A DNA stretch of 64,000 nt, taken from the NCBI RefSeq assembly GCF_004959855.1, contig NZ_SPNT01000002.1:186001-250000 (forward strand), in the 5' to 3' direction. The notes under the pieces were generated by a model. It was not told the DNA's origin, ran no database searches, and saw only the letters and a program-made list of their open reading frames with translations. The stretch is from Nitratireductor sp. XY-223 (GTDB taxonomy: Bacteria; Pseudomonadota; Alphaproteobacteria; Rhizobiales; Rhizobiaceae). The position numbers and the translations under genes are program-made. Below are positions 8,831 through 18,114 of this stretch, piece by piece (the stretch's first letter is position 1; every line of letters starts with the position of its first letter).

Positions 8831-9745
8831 CTAGCCGGCTCCGGGCTCGCCCAGCTGCCGCCAAAGCGGTTCGATCTTGTCGGGATTGCAGACCAGGTAA
8901 ACGGAAACCACCGTGGAACCGTCCAGTTCGACGAGGGTCACCTGCCGCGAGCCGTCGGCCTCGATTGTCAGGTTCGCCGGCAGGCCGTTGATGCGCATGC
9001 GCCGCGACCACAATGGAGGCCTGTAGGCCGGTTTGCGGGCCAGACCGGCGTAAAAGCGCGCCACCTTTCGCGCACCGTAAATAACGTTCAGCGCGGCGAG
9101 CTTGCGGCCGCCGCCGTCGGAATGCAGCTCCGCGTTTTCCGCCAGCAGACGGCCAAGCGCGTTCAGGTCACCGCTCTTCGACGCGGCGAAAAAGGCGGCG
9201 GCAACGCTGTCGGCCTCGTCAGGCGGCACCTTGAAGCGCGGGCGGGACTTGCGGATATGGGCGCGCGCCCTGCTGGCCAGTTGCCGGCAGGCCTGCTCAC
9301 CGCGGCCGAGCACGGTAGCGATCTCGCCAAAGGGCATGTCGAAGATATCGTAGAGGATGAAAGCGGCACGCTCGAGCGGCGACAAACGTTCGAGCGCCAA
9401 CATCAGCGCATAGGAAATGTCCTTTTCGACCATCAGGTCCGGTTCACCGGCGGCAGCCGGATCGGAAAGGACCGGCTCCGGCAACCAGGGACCGACATAG
9501 ACCTCGCGGCGGTGCCGGGCCTGCTTGAGCCGGTCGAGACACAGCCGGGTCACGATCCTCGAAAGATAGGCGCCGGGTTTGCTGATATCCTGCCGCGTCG
9601 CCCCGTCCCAGCGCAGCCAGGCATCCTGAACGACGTCCTCCGCGTCGGTCATCGAGCCCAGCATGCGATAGGCAAGACCGGTCAGCCGGCCACGCTCCGC
9701 CTCGAAGGCGGCGGCGCGATCCGGCGGATCGGTCTCAGGCGGCAT
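8831..9745 (-). CDS. ECF41-group RNA polymerase sigma factor with fused C-terminal regulatory domain
   Basis: A 304-residue extracytoplasmic-function sigma factor. Residues 10-75 form sigma region 2 (LAYRMLGSMTDAEDVVQDAWLR within it) and residues 110-165 region 4. The linker has WLPEP (87-91), and the C-terminal SnoaL-like extension has DGGGR (210-214) and NPDK (287-290). These three motifs are the published signatures of group ECF41, where the fused domain, rather than a separate anti-sigma factor, controls activity. ATG 9745 lies inside the end of the preceding decarboxylase gene (11-base overlap), so the two are translated together. An ECF41-type promoter precedes that gene, implying autoregulation. 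Confidence 0.95.
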   Translation of the reverse strand: MPPETDPPDRAAAFEAERGRLTGLAYRMLGSMTDAEDVVQDAWLRWDGATRQDISKPGAYLSRIVTRLCLDRLKQARHRREVYVGPWLPEPVLSDPAAAGEPDLMVEKDISYALMLALERLSPLERAAFILYDIFDMPFGEIATVLGRGEQACRQLASRARAHIRKSRPRFKVPPDEADSVAAAFFAASKSGDLNALGRLLAENAELHSDGGGRKLAALNVIYGARKVARFYAGLARKPAYRPPLWSRRMRINGLPANLTIEADGSRQVTLVELDGSTVVSVYLVCNPDKIEPLWRQLGEPGAG

Positions 9746-10190
9746 CGGACACGACCGGATGCTGGCTGCGAAAGCCGACGGCGATCCGGTTCCAGACGTT
9801 GATCGCGCCAATCAGCAGCGTCAGCTTCACCGTCTCCTCTTCGGCAAATTGCGCGCGCAGGCGCTCATAGACGTCATCGGGCGCCGCCGTCTCGGCTATC
9901 AGCGTGAGCGCTTCGGTCCATTCGAGGGCCGCCCGCTCGCGCAACGTGTAGAGGGACGATTCCCGCCAGGCCGACAGCAGATAGAGCCGTTCCTCGCTCT
10001 CGCCGTCTGCCCGCGCGTCCTTGGTGTGCATGTGAATGCAATAGGCGCAGCCGTTGATCTGGGACGCCCGGGTCTTGACCAGTTCGATGAGGCTGCGCTC
10101 CAGTCCGCTGCCGCTGACCGCGTTTTCAAACGCCACCATGGCCTTCATGGGCTCCGGCGCGGCTCTAAAATAGTCAAATCGTTCCTGCAT
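9735..10190 (-). CDS. Carboxymuconolactone decarboxylase / AhpD-like protein
   Basis: A 151-residue all-helical protein of the CMD/AhpD superfamily. The redox-type signature CxxC...H is seen as C48, C51 and H55 in INGCAYCIHMHTKDAR, preceded by ELVKTRASQ. Such proteins act as peroxidase partners or small thiol enzymes. Genes of this family are the typical genomic partners and targets of ECF41 sigma factors, and here the sigma gene overlaps the 3' end. ATG 10190 has GGAG about 8 bases upstream. The exact reaction is unknown. Confidence 0.92.
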   Translation of the reverse strand: MQERFDYFRAAPEPMKAMVAFENAVSGSGLERSLIELVKTRASQINGCAYCIHMHTKDARADGESEERLYLLSAWRESSLYTLRERAALEWTEALTLIAETAAPDDVYERLRAQFAEEETVKLTLLIGAINVWNRIAVGFRSQHPVVSDAA

Positions 10191-10223
10191 CAAAAATCTC
10201 CATTTTCGGGTTGTGCGGAGATA

Positions 10224-10250
10224 GACGAGACAGCAGGGCCGCGTGTGACA
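10224..10250 (-). promoter_or_regulatory. ECF41-type promoter of the decarboxylase-sigma operon
   Basis: On the minus strand TGTCACA (10250-10244) is followed by exactly 16 bases and then CGTC (10227-10224). These are the -35 and -10 elements described for ECF41 target promoters. A transcript starting near 10217 would have a leader of about 27 bases before ATG 10190. The sigma gene is the second gene of the operon, so the site indicates positive autoregulation. Confidence 0.8.
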
Positions 10251-10392
10251 TCGGATGGAATATTTTTCGAAAATCGTTAGCCGGTGCCTGCGGCACTTTT
10301 CTTCTCCTGCAACGCCAGCCAGAACCGCTGTCAGCCAGACGTGCATACTGCCTCTGAATTAGCCAGTGGATAGCGGTCGCCATACGACAATG

Positions 10393-10950
10393 TCAGGTTT
10401 CGGCATTGAACCGTCGATGAAGTCTAGAAATAGCAAAATCGATTTCAGATACCGTGCGATCGGGCCATGCAAGCATCAAATGGACGGGGTAGTCCTTCGC
10501 CAACTTCCTGCTGATGAATGCACCATCCCGTTTTCTGTAATTGGAGGGATTTTTGACTTCAAATCCTACCCAGTTGAATTCAGGCATTTTACTTAAGAAG
10601 CGGCGCTCACGGTAGACAACTTTGTGCGAAACATAATCCGACCAGGGGATGAAGTCTTTTGGCAATCGAATTCCATCTTTGGATATATGTAGATAAATGA
10701 AAGGCTTATAGGCTCTCATCAGATAGTGCAAAATGCTCCAGACAAAAAAAGGAGCGCCAAACAAACTTATCCATCTTGCAGTCTCGTACTTCCGATCGGA
10801 TGGCTCCAGCGTCAAATAGACCGCGCCCAGCCCTAAATCAGGAGCCCATTGTGCAAACGAAAACCATGACAACGCCAGGGAGACAACAAGGCCTACAATC
10901 GCGCTTCCCTTGCGCATTGTGACGGTGAAATCAATTTCCGAAACACCCAC
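10393..10950 (-). CDS. Small membrane protein of unknown function
   Basis: A 185-residue protein I do not recognise. Two hydrophobic segments (about residues 15-38 and 62-80) suggest a short membrane hairpin followed by a cytoplasmic domain rich in charged and aromatic residues (ISKDGIRLP, WSDYVSHKVVYRERR). This resembles PH-like membrane-associated bacterial proteins, but I would not assign it. The start is GTG 10950 with GGAG 9 bases upstream; ATG 10917 is an alternative. The base composition is visibly more A+T-rich than both neighbours, suggesting later acquisition. Confidence 0.65.
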   Translation of the reverse strand: MGVSEIDFTVTMRKGSAIVGLVVSLALSWFSFAQWAPDLGLGAVYLTLEPSDRKYETARWISLFGAPFFVWSILHYLMRAYKPFIYLHISKDGIRLPKDFIPWSDYVSHKVVYRERRFLSKMPEFNWVGFEVKNPSNYRKRDGAFISRKLAKDYPVHLMLAWPDRTVSEIDFAISRLHRRFNAET

Positions 10951-10989
10951 GCTATCAAAGCTCCGCTCTGAATCGGCACCTTTTGTGCG

Positions 10990-11616
10990 CTACTTCTCCT
11001 GCAGCGCCAGCCGCACGCCCAGGGCGCAGAAGATCGTGCCGGTGAACTTGCCCTGCCAGCGGAAGATGCCGGGGTTGCGGCGCAGGAACGAACCGACGCT
11101 GCCGGCGCTGACGGCAACGACGACGGTGCTCAACAGCCCCAAGGCGACGAAGAGCACGCCGAGGATCGTCAGTTGCAGGGCAACCGCACCGTTCGCGGGG
11201 TTCACGAATTGCGGCAGGAAGGCGAGGAAGAACATCGCGGATTTCGGATTGAGCACCTCGGCGAGGATCGCCTGGCGCAGCGCCCGGGCGGGCGTCATGC
11301 GCGGCGCGGCGGAAAGGTGCGGATCGTGCGGCCTTTCAAGGATCGCGCGAATGCCAAGATAGATCAGGTAGGCGGCGCCGAGATACTTGACGAGGTTGAA
11401 CAGGAACGCCGAGGCGAGGATCACCGCCGAGAGACCCAGAACGACCATCGCCGTGTGGATGATGTCGCCGACCGCGATGCCGAGGCCGGTGGCGATGCCG
11501 ACCCGCGTGCCGCCGCTCGAAGCGCGCGCCAGGGTCAACAGGACCGCCGGTCCCGGAATGAAGACGAAGCCGAGCAGGACGGCGAGATAGGTTATGAGGG
11601 TCGTCTGGTCGATCAT
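10990..11616 (-). CDS. LysE/RhtB-family amino-acid exporter
   Basis: A 208-residue inner-membrane exporter. It has the family opening LITYLAVLLGFVFIPGPAVLLTLARAS, with the conserved PGP, and about six hydrophobic segments. Members export lysine, threonine, homoserine, cysteine or similar compounds, and the substrate is not set by visible residues. It begins six bases after the stop of the SDR gene and is probably co-transcribed with it. No clear Shine-Dalgarno precedes ATG 11616, consistent with coupling to the upstream gene. Confidence 0.9.
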   Translation of the reverse strand: MIDQTTLITYLAVLLGFVFIPGPAVLLTLARASSGGTRVGIATGLGIAVGDIIHTAMVVLGLSAVILASAFLFNLVKYLGAAYLIYLGIRAILERPHDPHLSAAPRMTPARALRQAILAEVLNPKSAMFFLAFLPQFVNPANGAVALQLTILGVLFVALGLLSTVVVAVSAGSVGSFLRRNPGIFRWQGKFTGTIFCALGVRLALQEK

Positions 11617-11622
11617 CGTGCG

Positions 11623-12372
11623 TCAGACGTGCTGGCCGCCATTGATGTGGATCTCGCTGCCCGACACGTAGGACGAGGCATCGGAACACAGGAAAAAGAT
11701 GGTTTCGGCCACTTCGTCGGTGGAGCCCAGGCGGCGCAGCGGGATGTTCTCGACGATCTTCTCGGTTCCGGGCGACAGGATGGCCGTTTCGATCTCGCCC
11801 GGCGCGATGGCGTTGACACGGATGCCGTGCGGGCCGAAATCGGCGGCCATTTCGCGCGTCAGCGAGGCGAGCGCCGCCTTCGAGGTCGCGTAGGCGGTGC
11901 CGGCGAAGGGGTGCACCCTCGAACCGGCGATCGAGGTGACGTTGACGACCGATCCCCTGGCCGCCGCGAGTTCCTTGAACAGGCCGCGCGCGAGCAGGAT
12001 CGGCGCGAAGAAGTTCACCTGGAACACGTCGCGCCAGGTGTGCATCGGCGTTTCCATCGAATTGAGCCGCGCGCCTTCGGGTGTTTTCGGCGAGATGCCG
12101 GCATTGTTGACCAGCGCATGGAGCTGCCCGCCCTCCCGGTCCAGCCGGTGACGGATCTCGGCGACCGCGCTGCCGACATCCTCGGGGTCCGAGAGATCAA
12201 TCTTGATGTGATCCTCGGGGCCCGCGGGCCAGGGGCAGTTCTCGGCAAAATCCTGCCGCGAGCAGGTGATCACGCGCCAGCCGTCGGCCGAGAACCGTTT
12301 GACGGTCGCGTGGCCGATGCCACGGCTTGCGCCGGTCAGGACGAGTGTCTTGCGGCCGGGCTGTTCGCTCAT
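11623..12372 (-). CDS. Short-chain dehydrogenase/reductase (SDR)
   Basis: A classical 249-residue NAD(P)-dependent oxidoreductase. It shows the Rossmann glycine motif TGASRGIG near the N-terminus, NNAGISP, the catalytic serine region NVTSIAGS, the YATSK active-site motif and the C-terminal GSEIHINGG run. ATG 12372 has GGAG about 8 bases upstream; the frame extends 15 codons further without a better start. It is divergent from hrpB and precedes the LysE exporter. The substrate is unknown. Confidence 0.9.
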   Translation of the reverse strand: MSEQPGRKTLVLTGASRGIGHATVKRFSADGWRVITCSRQDFAENCPWPAGPEDHIKIDLSDPEDVGSAVAEIRHRLDREGGQLHALVNNAGISPKTPEGARLNSMETPMHTWRDVFQVNFFAPILLARGLFKELAAARGSVVNVTSIAGSRVHPFAGTAYATSKAALASLTREMAADFGPHGIRVNAIAPGEIETAILSPGTEKIVENIPLRRLGSTDEVAETIFFLCSDASSYVSGSEIHINGGQHV

Positions 12373-12497
12373 CGTCTTCTCCGAGGGGTATTGCAGTTTG
12401 GTTCCTATGTAACGCACAAGGCGCGCGATAGCGAGGGTCGGGTCCGAATTGTGGCACCGCGATTGCCGGTTGACGGTCCTGCTGCTAGAGCAGGCCG

Positions 12498-14984
12498 ATG
12501 AAGTGGACCCTGCCCGAACTTCCCGTCAGCGAGGCCGTGCCGGCGTTGATGGCGGCGCTCGATAAACACGCGTCGGCGGTGCTCGCCGCGCCGCCGGGCG
12601 CCGGCAAGACGACGCTGGTTCCGCTGCACCTTTTGTCGGCGGACTGGCGGGGCGACGGGAAGATCATTGTCCTCGAGCCCCGGCGTCTCGCCGCCAGAGC
12701 GAGCGCCCGCCAGATGGCGCGGCTGATCGGCGAGGAGGTCGGCGCCACCGTCGGCTACCGGACGCGGCTCGACACGCGGATCTCAGGCAGGACCCGCATC
12801 GAAGTCGTCACCGAGGGCATCTTCACCCGCATGATCCTCGCCGATCCGGACCTGCCGGGCATCGCGGCGGTGCTGTTCGACGAATTCCACGAGCGCTCCG
12901 TCGACGCCGATCTCGGCCTCGCGCTGGCGCTCGACGTCCAGTCGGCGCTGCGCGAGGATCTGCGCATCCTTGTCATGTCCGCGACGCTGGACGTCGATCG
13001 CGTGCGTGAACTGTTGGGCGGCGCGCCAGTCATCCGAAGCGAGGGCCGCGCCTACCCCGTGGATGTCCGTTACCGCGACCGCCGCCAGGGCGAGCGGATC
13101 GAAGAGGCGATGCGGGACGCCATCATCGGATCGCTGGAAAGCGAAGGTGGATCGATCCTCGCCTTCCTGCCGGGCCGGCGCGAAATAAGCCGCACGGCGG
13201 AGCTGCTGCGGGAAGCCGGTCCGGGGGATGCGGTCATCGCGCCGCTCTTCGGAGACCTCAGCGGCAAGGAGCAGGATGCGGCGATACGCCCGCCGGAGCC
13301 CGGCACCCGAAAAGTGGTTCTCGCGACGTCGATCGCCGAGACCTCGATCACCATCGACGGGGTGCGCATCGTGATCGACAGCGGCCGGCAGCGACTGCCG
13401 GTGTTCGAGCCGTCCACCGGCATCACCAGGCTCGAGACCGTGCGGGTGTCGCGCGCCTCCGCGGACCAAAGGGCCGGCCGCGCCGGACGGACCGAGCCGG
13501 GTGTCGCCATTCGGCTTTGGCGGGCGGAGCAGACGACGGCACTGCCGGCCTTCACGCCGCCGCAGATCCTCGCCAGCGATCTCAGCAATCTGATCCTCGA
13601 CTGTGCCGCCTGGGGCGTGACGGACCCCGCGAGCCTGCGCTTTATCGACCCGCCTCCCGCGCCAGCCGTCGCCGAGGCGCGCGCGCTGCTGCAGTCGCTC
13701 GGCGCGCTGGACGGAGACAGCCGGCTGACCAAGACCGGCGAGACCATGCGCGGGCTCGGTCTGCCGGTGCGCGACGCCGCCATGGTGGTTGCCGCCGCCG
13801 AACGGAACATGTCCGCGGACGCGGCCGAACTCGCCGTGCTGATGGGCGAGCAGGGCCTCGGCGGCAACGCTATCGATCTCGACGAGCGCTGGCGGCGATT
13901 GCGCGACGACCGCGGCAAGCGGGCGCAAAGCGCCCGGGCGTTGGCACGGCGTATTGCCAGGGCGGCAACCGGAGACGACCCCGGCAAATCCACCGACGGC
14001 CCGCCGCCGGAGGCCGGGCCGCTGCTGCTTGCCGGGTTCGCCGACCGCGTGGCGCGCGGCCGGGGATCGTCCGATGGACGGGCACGCTTCGGCCTTGCCA
14101 ATGGCCGCGGCGCCTTTGTGGAGGACCATTCCAACCTTGCAAGGGAGCGTTACATCGTCGTGCCGGAACTGACCGGTCCGGCGGCTTCACAGCGCATCCT
14201 CTCGGCGGCGCGGATCGACGCGGAAACCATCGAGGCCGTGCTGGGTGATCGCATCGCGGAAACGGACACGGTTTCATTCGACCGCAAGACGCGCCGTGTC
14301 AAAGCCCGACGCTCGCGCAAGCTCGGCGAACTCGTGCTGGAGGAACGTCCCCTCGCGAACCCGCCGCAGGCCGCGGTCTGCGAAGCCCTTGTCTCGGGGC
14401 TGCGGACACTCGGCATCGACGCCCTTCCCTGGTCCAGGGCGACACAACAGCTGCGCAGCCGCCTTGGCTGGCTGTACCGTCAGAAGGGCGCGCCATGGCC
14501 GGACGTGTCGGACGCGGCGTTGCTTGAAACCGCCGACGCCTGGTTCGCGCCGTTCCTTGCCGGTGTCACCGGGTTTTCCCAGATCGAGGCGGCGAATCTG
14601 TCCAACGGCCTGATGGCGCTGGTGCCGTTCGAACTGCACCGGGAACTCGACAGGCTCGCGCCGACCCACTTCGAGACACCCGCGGGCTCGAATCTGCCGA
14701 TCCGCTATGACGGCGACGAGCCGGTGCTCGCCGTCCGGGTTCAGGAGCTTTTCGGACAGTCGCGGCACCCCATGCTGGCCGGCGGCGACGTGCCCCTGGT
14801 GCTTGAACTGCTGTCGCCGGCGCAACGGCCGATCCAGACGACGCGCGACCTTCCGGGCTTCTGGAAGGGCTCCTGGGCGGATGTGCGCGCCGAGATGCGC
14901 GGCCGCTATCCGAAGCACCCATGGCCGGAAGACCCGGCTGCGGCCGAGGCGACCCGCCGTGTCAATCATCCGCGCAAGCGCTAA
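12498..14984 (+). CDS. hrpB: ATP-dependent helicase HrpB
   Basis: An 828-residue DEAH-box helicase. Motif I is APPGAGKTTL (about residues 33-42) and motif II reads DEFHERS, a common HrpB variant of DEAH. Motif III is SATLD, motif V is TSIAETSITIDG and motif VI is DQRAGRAGRTEPG. The long C-terminal region, with LVPFELHRELDRLAPTHFE and the end KHPWPEDP, is specific for HrpB. Its cellular role is poorly defined in most bacteria. The start ATG is 125 bases from the divergent SDR gene; actS follows after 19 bases on the same strand. Confidence 0.95.
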   Translation: MKWTLPELPVSEAVPALMAALDKHASAVLAAPPGAGKTTLVPLHLLSADWRGDGKIIVLEPRRLAARASARQMARLIGEEVGATVGYRTRLDTRISGRTRIEVVTEGIFTRMILADPDLPGIAAVLFDEFHERSVDADLGLALALDVQSALREDLRILVMSATLDVDRVRELLGGAPVIRSEGRAYPVDVRYRDRRQGERIEEAMRDAIIGSLESEGGSILAFLPGRREISRTAELLREAGPGDAVIAPLFGDLSGKEQDAAIRPPEPGTRKVVLATSIAETSITIDGVRIVIDSGRQRLPVFEPSTGITRLETVRVSRASADQRAGRAGRTEPGVAIRLWRAEQTTALPAFTPPQILASDLSNLILDCAAWGVTDPASLRFIDPPPAPAVAEARALLQSLGALDGDSRLTKTGETMRGLGLPVRDAAMVVAAAERNMSADAAELAVLMGEQGLGGNAIDLDERWRRLRDDRGKRAQSARALARRIARAATGDDPGKSTDGPPPEAGPLLLAGFADRVARGRGSSDGRARFGLANGRGAFVEDHSNLARERYIVVPELTGPAASQRILSAARIDAETIEAVLGDRIAETDTVSFDRKTRRVKARRSRKLGELVLEERPLANPPQAAVCEALVSGLRTLGIDALPWSRATQQLRSRLGWLYRQKGAPWPDVSDAALLETADAWFAPFLAGVTGFSQIEAANLSNGLMALVPFELHRELDRLAPTHFETPAGSNLPIRYDGDEPVLAVRVQELFGQSRHPMLAGGDVPLVLELLSPAQRPIQTTRDLPGFWKGSWADVRAEMRGRYPKHPWPEDPAAAEATRRVNHPRKR

Positions 14985-15003
14985 GGTCTAGGAAAACCAC
15001 GGA

Positions 15004-16317
15004 ATGCAGGCCAACATGAGCTACACGGACCATCCGGCGGAAACCCGCCACGCCAACCACCTGCGGATGCGCACACTCATCCGCCTGCGCACGCTGGCGA
15101 TCATCGGCCAGAGCGTCACCGTTCTCGGCGTCGCCTACGGATTCGGCTTTCCGCTGCCGGTGGCGTCGTGCTTTCTGCTGATCGCCTGCCTGGCGCTGCT
15201 CAACATCGCCCTGCGCATAAGATATCCCGCGACACATCGTCTCAGCCCGGCGACGTCGACGGTGATCCTCGGCCTCGACATCCTGCAGCTCTTCGGCCTG
15301 CTGTTCATCACCGGCGGGCTTGCCAACCCGTTCTCGGTGCTGATCTGCGTTCCGGTCATCGTCGCCTCCGCCTCGCTGCCGGTGCGCAACATCGTGGCGC
15401 TCGGCGTCATCGCGGTGGCGGCGGTCACCGTGCTTGCCTTCTACCACCGGCCGCTGCCCTGGTATCCGGGCGAGCGGTTCGAGGCGCCGCTGGTGCTGAT
15501 CGCCGGCAACTGGATCGCCATCGTCTCGACGGCGGCGTTTGCGGCGTTTTATGCCTACCGGGTCTCGGCGGAGGCCGAGGAACTCGCCGACGCGCTGATG
15601 GCGACCGAGTTCACCTTGCAGCGCGAGCAGCACCTGTCGGCGCTCGACGGGCTGGCGGCCGCTGCAGCACATGAACTCGGGACGCCGCTGGCGACGATCA
15701 CCGTCGTCGCCCGGGAGATGGAGCGTGCACTGGGCGGCGACGAGCGCTTCGGCGAAGACGTGCAATTGCTACGCTCCCAGAGCGAACGCTGCCGCGACAT
15801 CATGCGCCGGCTCGCGACACTCTCCTCGTCCGACGAGGCGCATATGAGCCGACTGCCGCTGTCGTCGCTGATCGAGGAAGTGATCGCGCCGCACCGCGAA
15901 TTCGGCGTCGACATCAAGGTCTCGCGCAAGGTGGGATCCGAGGGTGAACCGGTCGGAAAGCGCAATCCGGGGATCATCCACGGCCTCGGGAACCTTCTGG
16001 AAAACGCCGTCGATTTCGCCAGGACCACGGTCGAAGTCGAGAGCGAATGCGACCCCGAACGGGTGGTCATCCGGATTCGCGACGACGGGCCGGGTTTTCC
16101 GCAGGACGTGCTGTCGCGTATCGGCGATCCCTATGTCAGCCAGCGCGGTCATTCGAGCGAGCCGAGCGCCGGCGGTCTCGGACTGGGGCTGTTCATCGCA
16201 AAAACGCTGCTGGAGCGTTCCGGTGCGACGCTGAATTTCGCCAATCGCGAAAGCGGGAAAGGCGCGACGGTGACCGTGACCTGGCCCCGCGCAGCCATGG
16301 AGCATCCCGCCGGCTGA
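15004..16317 (+). CDS. actS: Redox sensor histidine kinase ActS (RegB/PrrB family)
   Basis: Membrane sensor of the ActS-ActR two-component system, which adjusts respiration, carbon and nitrogen fixation or acid tolerance to redox state. Six hydrophobic segments fill residues 25-185. The ubiquinone-binding motif GGLANPF lies at 104-110, the phosphorylated histidine H223 is in AAAHELGTPL, and the redox-active cysteine of the family is C263 in SERCRDIMRR. The C-terminal ATPase domain has NLLENAVDFA, DDGPGF and GGLGLGLFIA. Length 437, all hallmarks present. The partner actR begins 74 bases downstream. ATG 15016 (M5) is an alternative start. Confidence 0.95.
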   Translation: MQANMSYTDHPAETRHANHLRMRTLIRLRTLAIIGQSVTVLGVAYGFGFPLPVASCFLLIACLALLNIALRIRYPATHRLSPATSTVILGLDILQLFGLLFITGGLANPFSVLICVPVIVASASLPVRNIVALGVIAVAAVTVLAFYHRPLPWYPGERFEAPLVLIAGNWIAIVSTAAFAAFYAYRVSAEAEELADALMATEFTLQREQHLSALDGLAAAAAHELGTPLATITVVAREMERALGGDERFGEDVQLLRSQSERCRDIMRRLATLSSSDEAHMSRLPLSSLIEEVIAPHREFGVDIKVSRKVGSEGEPVGKRNPGIIHGLGNLLENAVDFARTTVEVESECDPERVVIRIRDDGPGFPQDVLSRIGDPYVSQRGHSSEPSAGGLGLGLFIAKTLLERSGATLNFANRESGKGATVTVTWPRAAMEHPAG

Positions 16318-16391
16318 GGGCGGCCATATTGGCTTTTTTTGCCGGGGGCCTTATGTGGTAGCGTGATTTGAGTTGAGGGATCGCTCCAGCC

Positions 16392-16958
16392 ATGACTACG
16401 CAACCGAACAACAACGACAATGAACTGATCGGCGAGGATGCGACGCTGCTGATCGTCGATGACGACGGACCGTTCCTGCGCCGCCTCGGCCGCGCGATGG
16501 AGAGCCGGGGTTTTGCGGTGGAACTTGCCGAATCGGTCGCCGCCGGCCGCGCCGCGATCAAGTCGCAGCCGCCGAAATTCGCGGTCGTGGACCTGCGCCT
16601 GGGCGACGGCAACGGCCTGGAGCTGATCGAGGAGATCCGCGCGGCGCGAGACGACACGCGCATCGTCATGCTGACCGGCTACGGCAATATCGCGACCGCC
16701 GTCAACGCCGTGAAGCTGGGCGCCATAGACTATCTTGCAAAGCCCGCCGACGCCGACGAGGTTTTCGCGGCGCTGACCCGCAAGCCGGGCGAGAAGGTCG
16801 AGCCGCCGGAAAACCCGATGTCGGCCGACCGCGTGCGCTGGGAGCACATCCAGCGGGTTTACGAGATGTGCGACCGCAACGTGTCGGAAACGGCGCGCCG
16901 GCTCAACATGCATCGGCGCACCCTGCAGCGGATCCTCGCCAAACGAGCGCCGCGCTAG
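16392..16958 (+). CDS. actR: Response regulator ActR (RegA/PrrA family)
   Basis: DNA-binding partner of ActS, 188 residues. The receiver domain has acidic pocket residues D23-D25, phospho-acceptor D67 (VVDLRLGDGNG), T/S switch region MLTGYGN and lysine in LAKPAD. A proline-rich linker precedes a Fis-type helix-turn-helix (about 140-186: SADRVRWEHIQRVYE, NVSETARRLNMHRRTLQR) that is nearly invariant in this family. Its stop codon shares the tetranucleotide CTAG with the convergent GlxA-type gene. Confidence 0.96.
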   Translation: MTTQPNNNDNELIGEDATLLIVDDDGPFLRRLGRAMESRGFAVELAESVAAGRAAIKSQPPKFAVVDLRLGDGNGLELIEEIRAARDDTRIVMLTGYGNIATAVNAVKLGAIDYLAKPADADEVFAALTRKPGEKVEPPENPMSADRVRWEHIQRVYEMCDRNVSETARRLNMHRRTLQRILAKRAPR

Positions 16959-17923
16959 ACGGCTTGCTTCAGACGCTCGCGGAATTCGCCGGGTGTCTGA
17001 CCGGTCTGCGCGCGAAAGGCCTTCTGGAACGAGCCGGGATCGCGGTAGCCGACCCGGTCTGCAATCTCGGAGATCGACAGGTCGCGGTCGCGGAACAGGT
17101 CCTTGGCCGCCTCGATGCGGACTCTCCGAAGATAATCGTGCGGGCTCTCGCCGGTCGCCTTTTTAAAACGGCGGGTAAAGTTGCGCGGGCTCATGCCGAC
17201 ATCCGCGGCCAGGGCCTCCAGCCGCACCGGCCCGCCGTAATTGCGCTCCATCCATTGCTGCGCCGTCAGCACCTGCCGGTCGCCGTGATATTTCTGGCCG
17301 TCGAAGGCGATATTGGCGACCGAATAGTTGCGGCTGAAGCCGGTGAGGAACGCCTGTGCCGTGTCACGGGCCACATCCGGGCCGAACAGCAGCTCGATGA
17401 TCGAGATCGTCACGTCGCAGCCTGCGGGTATACCGTTGGCGCAGTAAAGCCCGCCGGCATCGGTCATGGCGCGCTGAGGCCGCAGACGGACGGCGGGAAA
17501 CCGCTTCTCGAAGACATCCCGGTAGGGCGGATAGGTGGTCGCGACCTTGCCGTCGAGAAGGCCGGATTCGGCGAGCAGGATCGTGCCGGTGCTGACGGCC
17601 GCGATCGGCACCTCATGGTCCGCGGCAGCCTCGAGCAAAGGCGTGAGCGCGCGATTGGCGCCTGCCGCCGCCGCCGCGTCGCCCCAGAACGCTGCAATAA
17701 AGACCGCATCGGCGCTGCTCAGCATCGACAGGTCGTCCGAAACCGGCAGTCGCATCGCGTTGGCGCAGACTAGGTCCGCGCCCGCCGGGCTGACCACGTC
17801 GACGCTGGCGGACCCGCCGCCGGATGCCCCAGCTTTCTGGGCCGCATACCAGCACATTTCCGCAATCAGCATGATGCTCATGCCGACGGCGTTCTGCGGC
17901 GCGTAAACAACGATTTTCTTCAT
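16955..17923 (-). CDS. GlxA-type regulator: DJ-1/PfpI-like domain plus AraC HTH
   Basis: A 322-residue transcription factor. The N-terminal half (about 1-190) has the class-I glutamine amidotransferase/DJ-1 fold (KKIVVYAPQNAVGMSIML, GTILLAESGLLDGKVATTY, ANGIPAGCDVTISIIE) used for ligand sensing. The C-terminal 100 residues hold two AraC-type helix-turn-helices (LAADVGMSPRNFTRRFKK, EIADRVGYRDPGSFQKAF). ATG 17923 is chosen because the homologous fold starts at MKKIVVYAP; the frame continues 19 codons further. It faces the acyl-CoA dehydrogenase across a 191-bp divergent region and may regulate it (inference). Confidence 0.92.
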   Translation of the reverse strand: MKKIVVYAPQNAVGMSIMLIAEMCWYAAQKAGASGGGSASVDVVSPAGADLVCANAMRLPVSDDLSMLSSADAVFIAAFWGDAAAAAGANRALTPLLEAAADHEVPIAAVSTGTILLAESGLLDGKVATTYPPYRDVFEKRFPAVRLRPQRAMTDAGGLYCANGIPAGCDVTISIIELLFGPDVARDTAQAFLTGFSRNYSVANIAFDGQKYHGDRQVLTAQQWMERNYGGPVRLEALAADVGMSPRNFTRRFKKATGESPHDYLRRVRIEAAKDLFRDRDLSISEIADRVGYRDPGSFQKAFRAQTGQTPGEFRERLKQAV

Positions 17924-18114
17924 GCCGACCCGCAGGCCGGCGCCGATGCGTCCATGGACCGATCTTGCACGGCAAGCCATCCACGGACAAGTCGCGGCTG
18001 CAAAGGGGCGTGCCTGGCGGTTTTGCCCATTGCTTTGTCCGTTGCGGCCATTGAGGGCAGGCGCGTCCGGCGGGAGGATTGTCCAACAGCCATCTTAACC
18101 GGATTGGAGACATG

